Source: Caryophanales bacterium UBA2298 (lineage in GTDB: Bacteria; Bacillota_I; Bacilli_A; Izemoplasmatales; Hujiaoplasmataceae). Taken from it: a DNA stretch of 22,463 bases. Below, one piece after another: positions 21,965-22,463 of the stretch (positions are counted from its first letter, which is position 1; the number at the start of each line of letters is the position of its first letter). Location: positions 32,792 through 55,254 of the forward strand of contig DDWA01000028.1 of assembly GCA_002345425.1 (NCBI GenBank), written 5' to 3'. Under the pieces are notes generated by a model that had not been told where the DNA came from, did not search any database, and was given only the letters and a program-made list of their open reading frames with translations. The translations under genes were made by a program, and so were the position numbers.

Positions 21965-22455
21965 AACAGCCCCTCCATATCGACTATAACAATTTTTTCA
22001 GTACTTTGGTCTTCAATAAATTCATCTCTAAAAGGTACTAAACGATCTCCCTCTTCAGTCTCAATTACTAAATAATCGCCTTGAGGATAAGTTACAATAT
22101 CTTTAATAATACCCTTTAGTTGATTAAACTGATAAACTTTAAGTCCAATCAATTCATCAACAAAAAATTCGTTTTCAGCTAGATCAATATCATAGTCTGA
22201 TTCCATATATAAATCATATCCTTGATATTTCTCAATTTTATTTATGTCATCGTATCCTTTAAAACTTAAGATATCACTATTTTTAATTACTCGATAACTT
22301 TCAATTTCTAAAGGCCTATACTCATTATTTTCAAAGATGTAGAGTTTATTACCAACAATAAATCTTTCTGTTTGCATGTTGGTTAAAGATTTAACTTTAA
22401 CTTCACCCTTTAAACCTCTCATTGCACTGATTGTTCCAATTTTTAGATAATCCAT
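21961..22455 (-). CDS. rimM: Ribosome maturation factor RimM
   Basis: This 164-residue factor binds uS19 and helps mature the 30S head. The N-terminal RimM barrel (MDYLKIGTISAMRGLKGEVKV) is followed by a C-terminal PRC-barrel domain (NEFFVDELIGLKVY, PQGDYLVIETEEGDRLVPF). The gene is complete; its ATG lies only 8 bases from the window edge, so the ribosome binding site and upstream genes (often rpsP) are not visible. It ends with UGA overlapping the GTG of trmD by 4 bp. Confidence 0.96.
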   Translation of the reverse strand: MDYLKIGTISAMRGLKGEVKVKSLTNMQTERFIVGNKLYIFENNEYRPLEIESYRVIKNSDILSFKGYDDINKIEKYQGYDLYMESDYDIDLAENEFFVDELIGLKVYQFNQLKGIIKDIVTYPQGDYLVIETEEGDRLVPFRDEFIEDQSTEKIVIVDMEGLL

Positions 22456-22463
22456 AAAAAGTT

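Noticed and set aside
1..22463. tRNA genes, CRISPR arrays, IS elements or phage genes
   Set aside because: Intergenic stretches are all under 250 bases and are accounted for by T-boxes, promoters and terminators; no direct-repeat arrays, transposase genes or cloverleaf-like sequences were seen.

Overview
This is a 22.5 kb low-G+C chromosomal segment made of conserved housekeeping genes. It has the gene complement and regulatory style of a Bacillota/Mollicutes-type bacterium: DnaB/DnaI helicase loading, T-box leaders on aminoacyl-tRNA synthetases, a polymerase I with a decayed proofreading domain, RqcH, type III pantothenate kinase, and strong AGGAGG ribosome binding sites. UGA is an ordinary stop codon (dnaI, mutM, the ECF gene, pepV and rimM all end with it). 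The segment therefore does not come from a Mycoplasma/Spiroplasma-type lineage that reads UGA as Trp. The best guess, an inference only, is an Acholeplasma-, Izemoplasma- or Erysipelotrichia-like organism. I see no phage, IS element, CRISPR array, tRNA or rRNA gene.

Layout. (1) 1-1193, + strand: 3' two thirds of rqcH, converging on thrS through a shared terminator. (2) 1205-3360, - strand: thrS with a threonine T-box leader whose specifier reads ACC. (3) 3357-9897, - strand: a tightly packed DNA replication/repair operon, polA-mutM-coaE-(unknown 121 aa gene)-dnaB-dnaI. (4) 9909-14547, - strand: pepV-trmB-M42 aminopeptidase-ECF transporter S component-coaX, ending in a clear terminator. It combines peptide breakdown, tRNA m7G46 modification, and probable pantothenate uptake and phosphorylation. 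(5) 14550-14622: a divergent control region with two inverted repeats. (6) 14662-18132, + strand: a Zn/Cd/Pb-type P1B ATPase and a CNNM/CorC-type membrane protein. (7) 18129-19682, - strand: tyrS with a tyrosine T-box (specifier UAC), converging on the CNNM gene through a 21-bp perfect terminator stem. (8) 19652-20751: a CcpA-like LacI-family regulator. (9) 20772-22455, - strand: rimM-trmD-rplS, with rplS also having its own promoter and a leader hairpin.

Genes working together: coaX and coaE catalyse the first and last steps of coenzyme A synthesis, and the ECF S component beside coaX probably supplies pantothenate. DnaB and DnaI load the replicative helicase, while PolA and MutM act in gap filling and oxidative base repair. 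ThrS and TyrS are each controlled by their own uncharged tRNA. RimM, TrmD and L19 serve 30S maturation, tRNA m1G37 and the 50S subunit. Several annotated starts differ from the longest open frames because a ribosome binding site clearly selects an internal ATG or GTG.

No wholly new system is evident. The items most worth following are the unknown gene in the place usually held by nrdR, the palindromes between pepV and the metal ATPase, the regulator's loss of the conserved effector-contacting Asp, and the two T-box leaders that directly follow unrelated genes with no terminator between.
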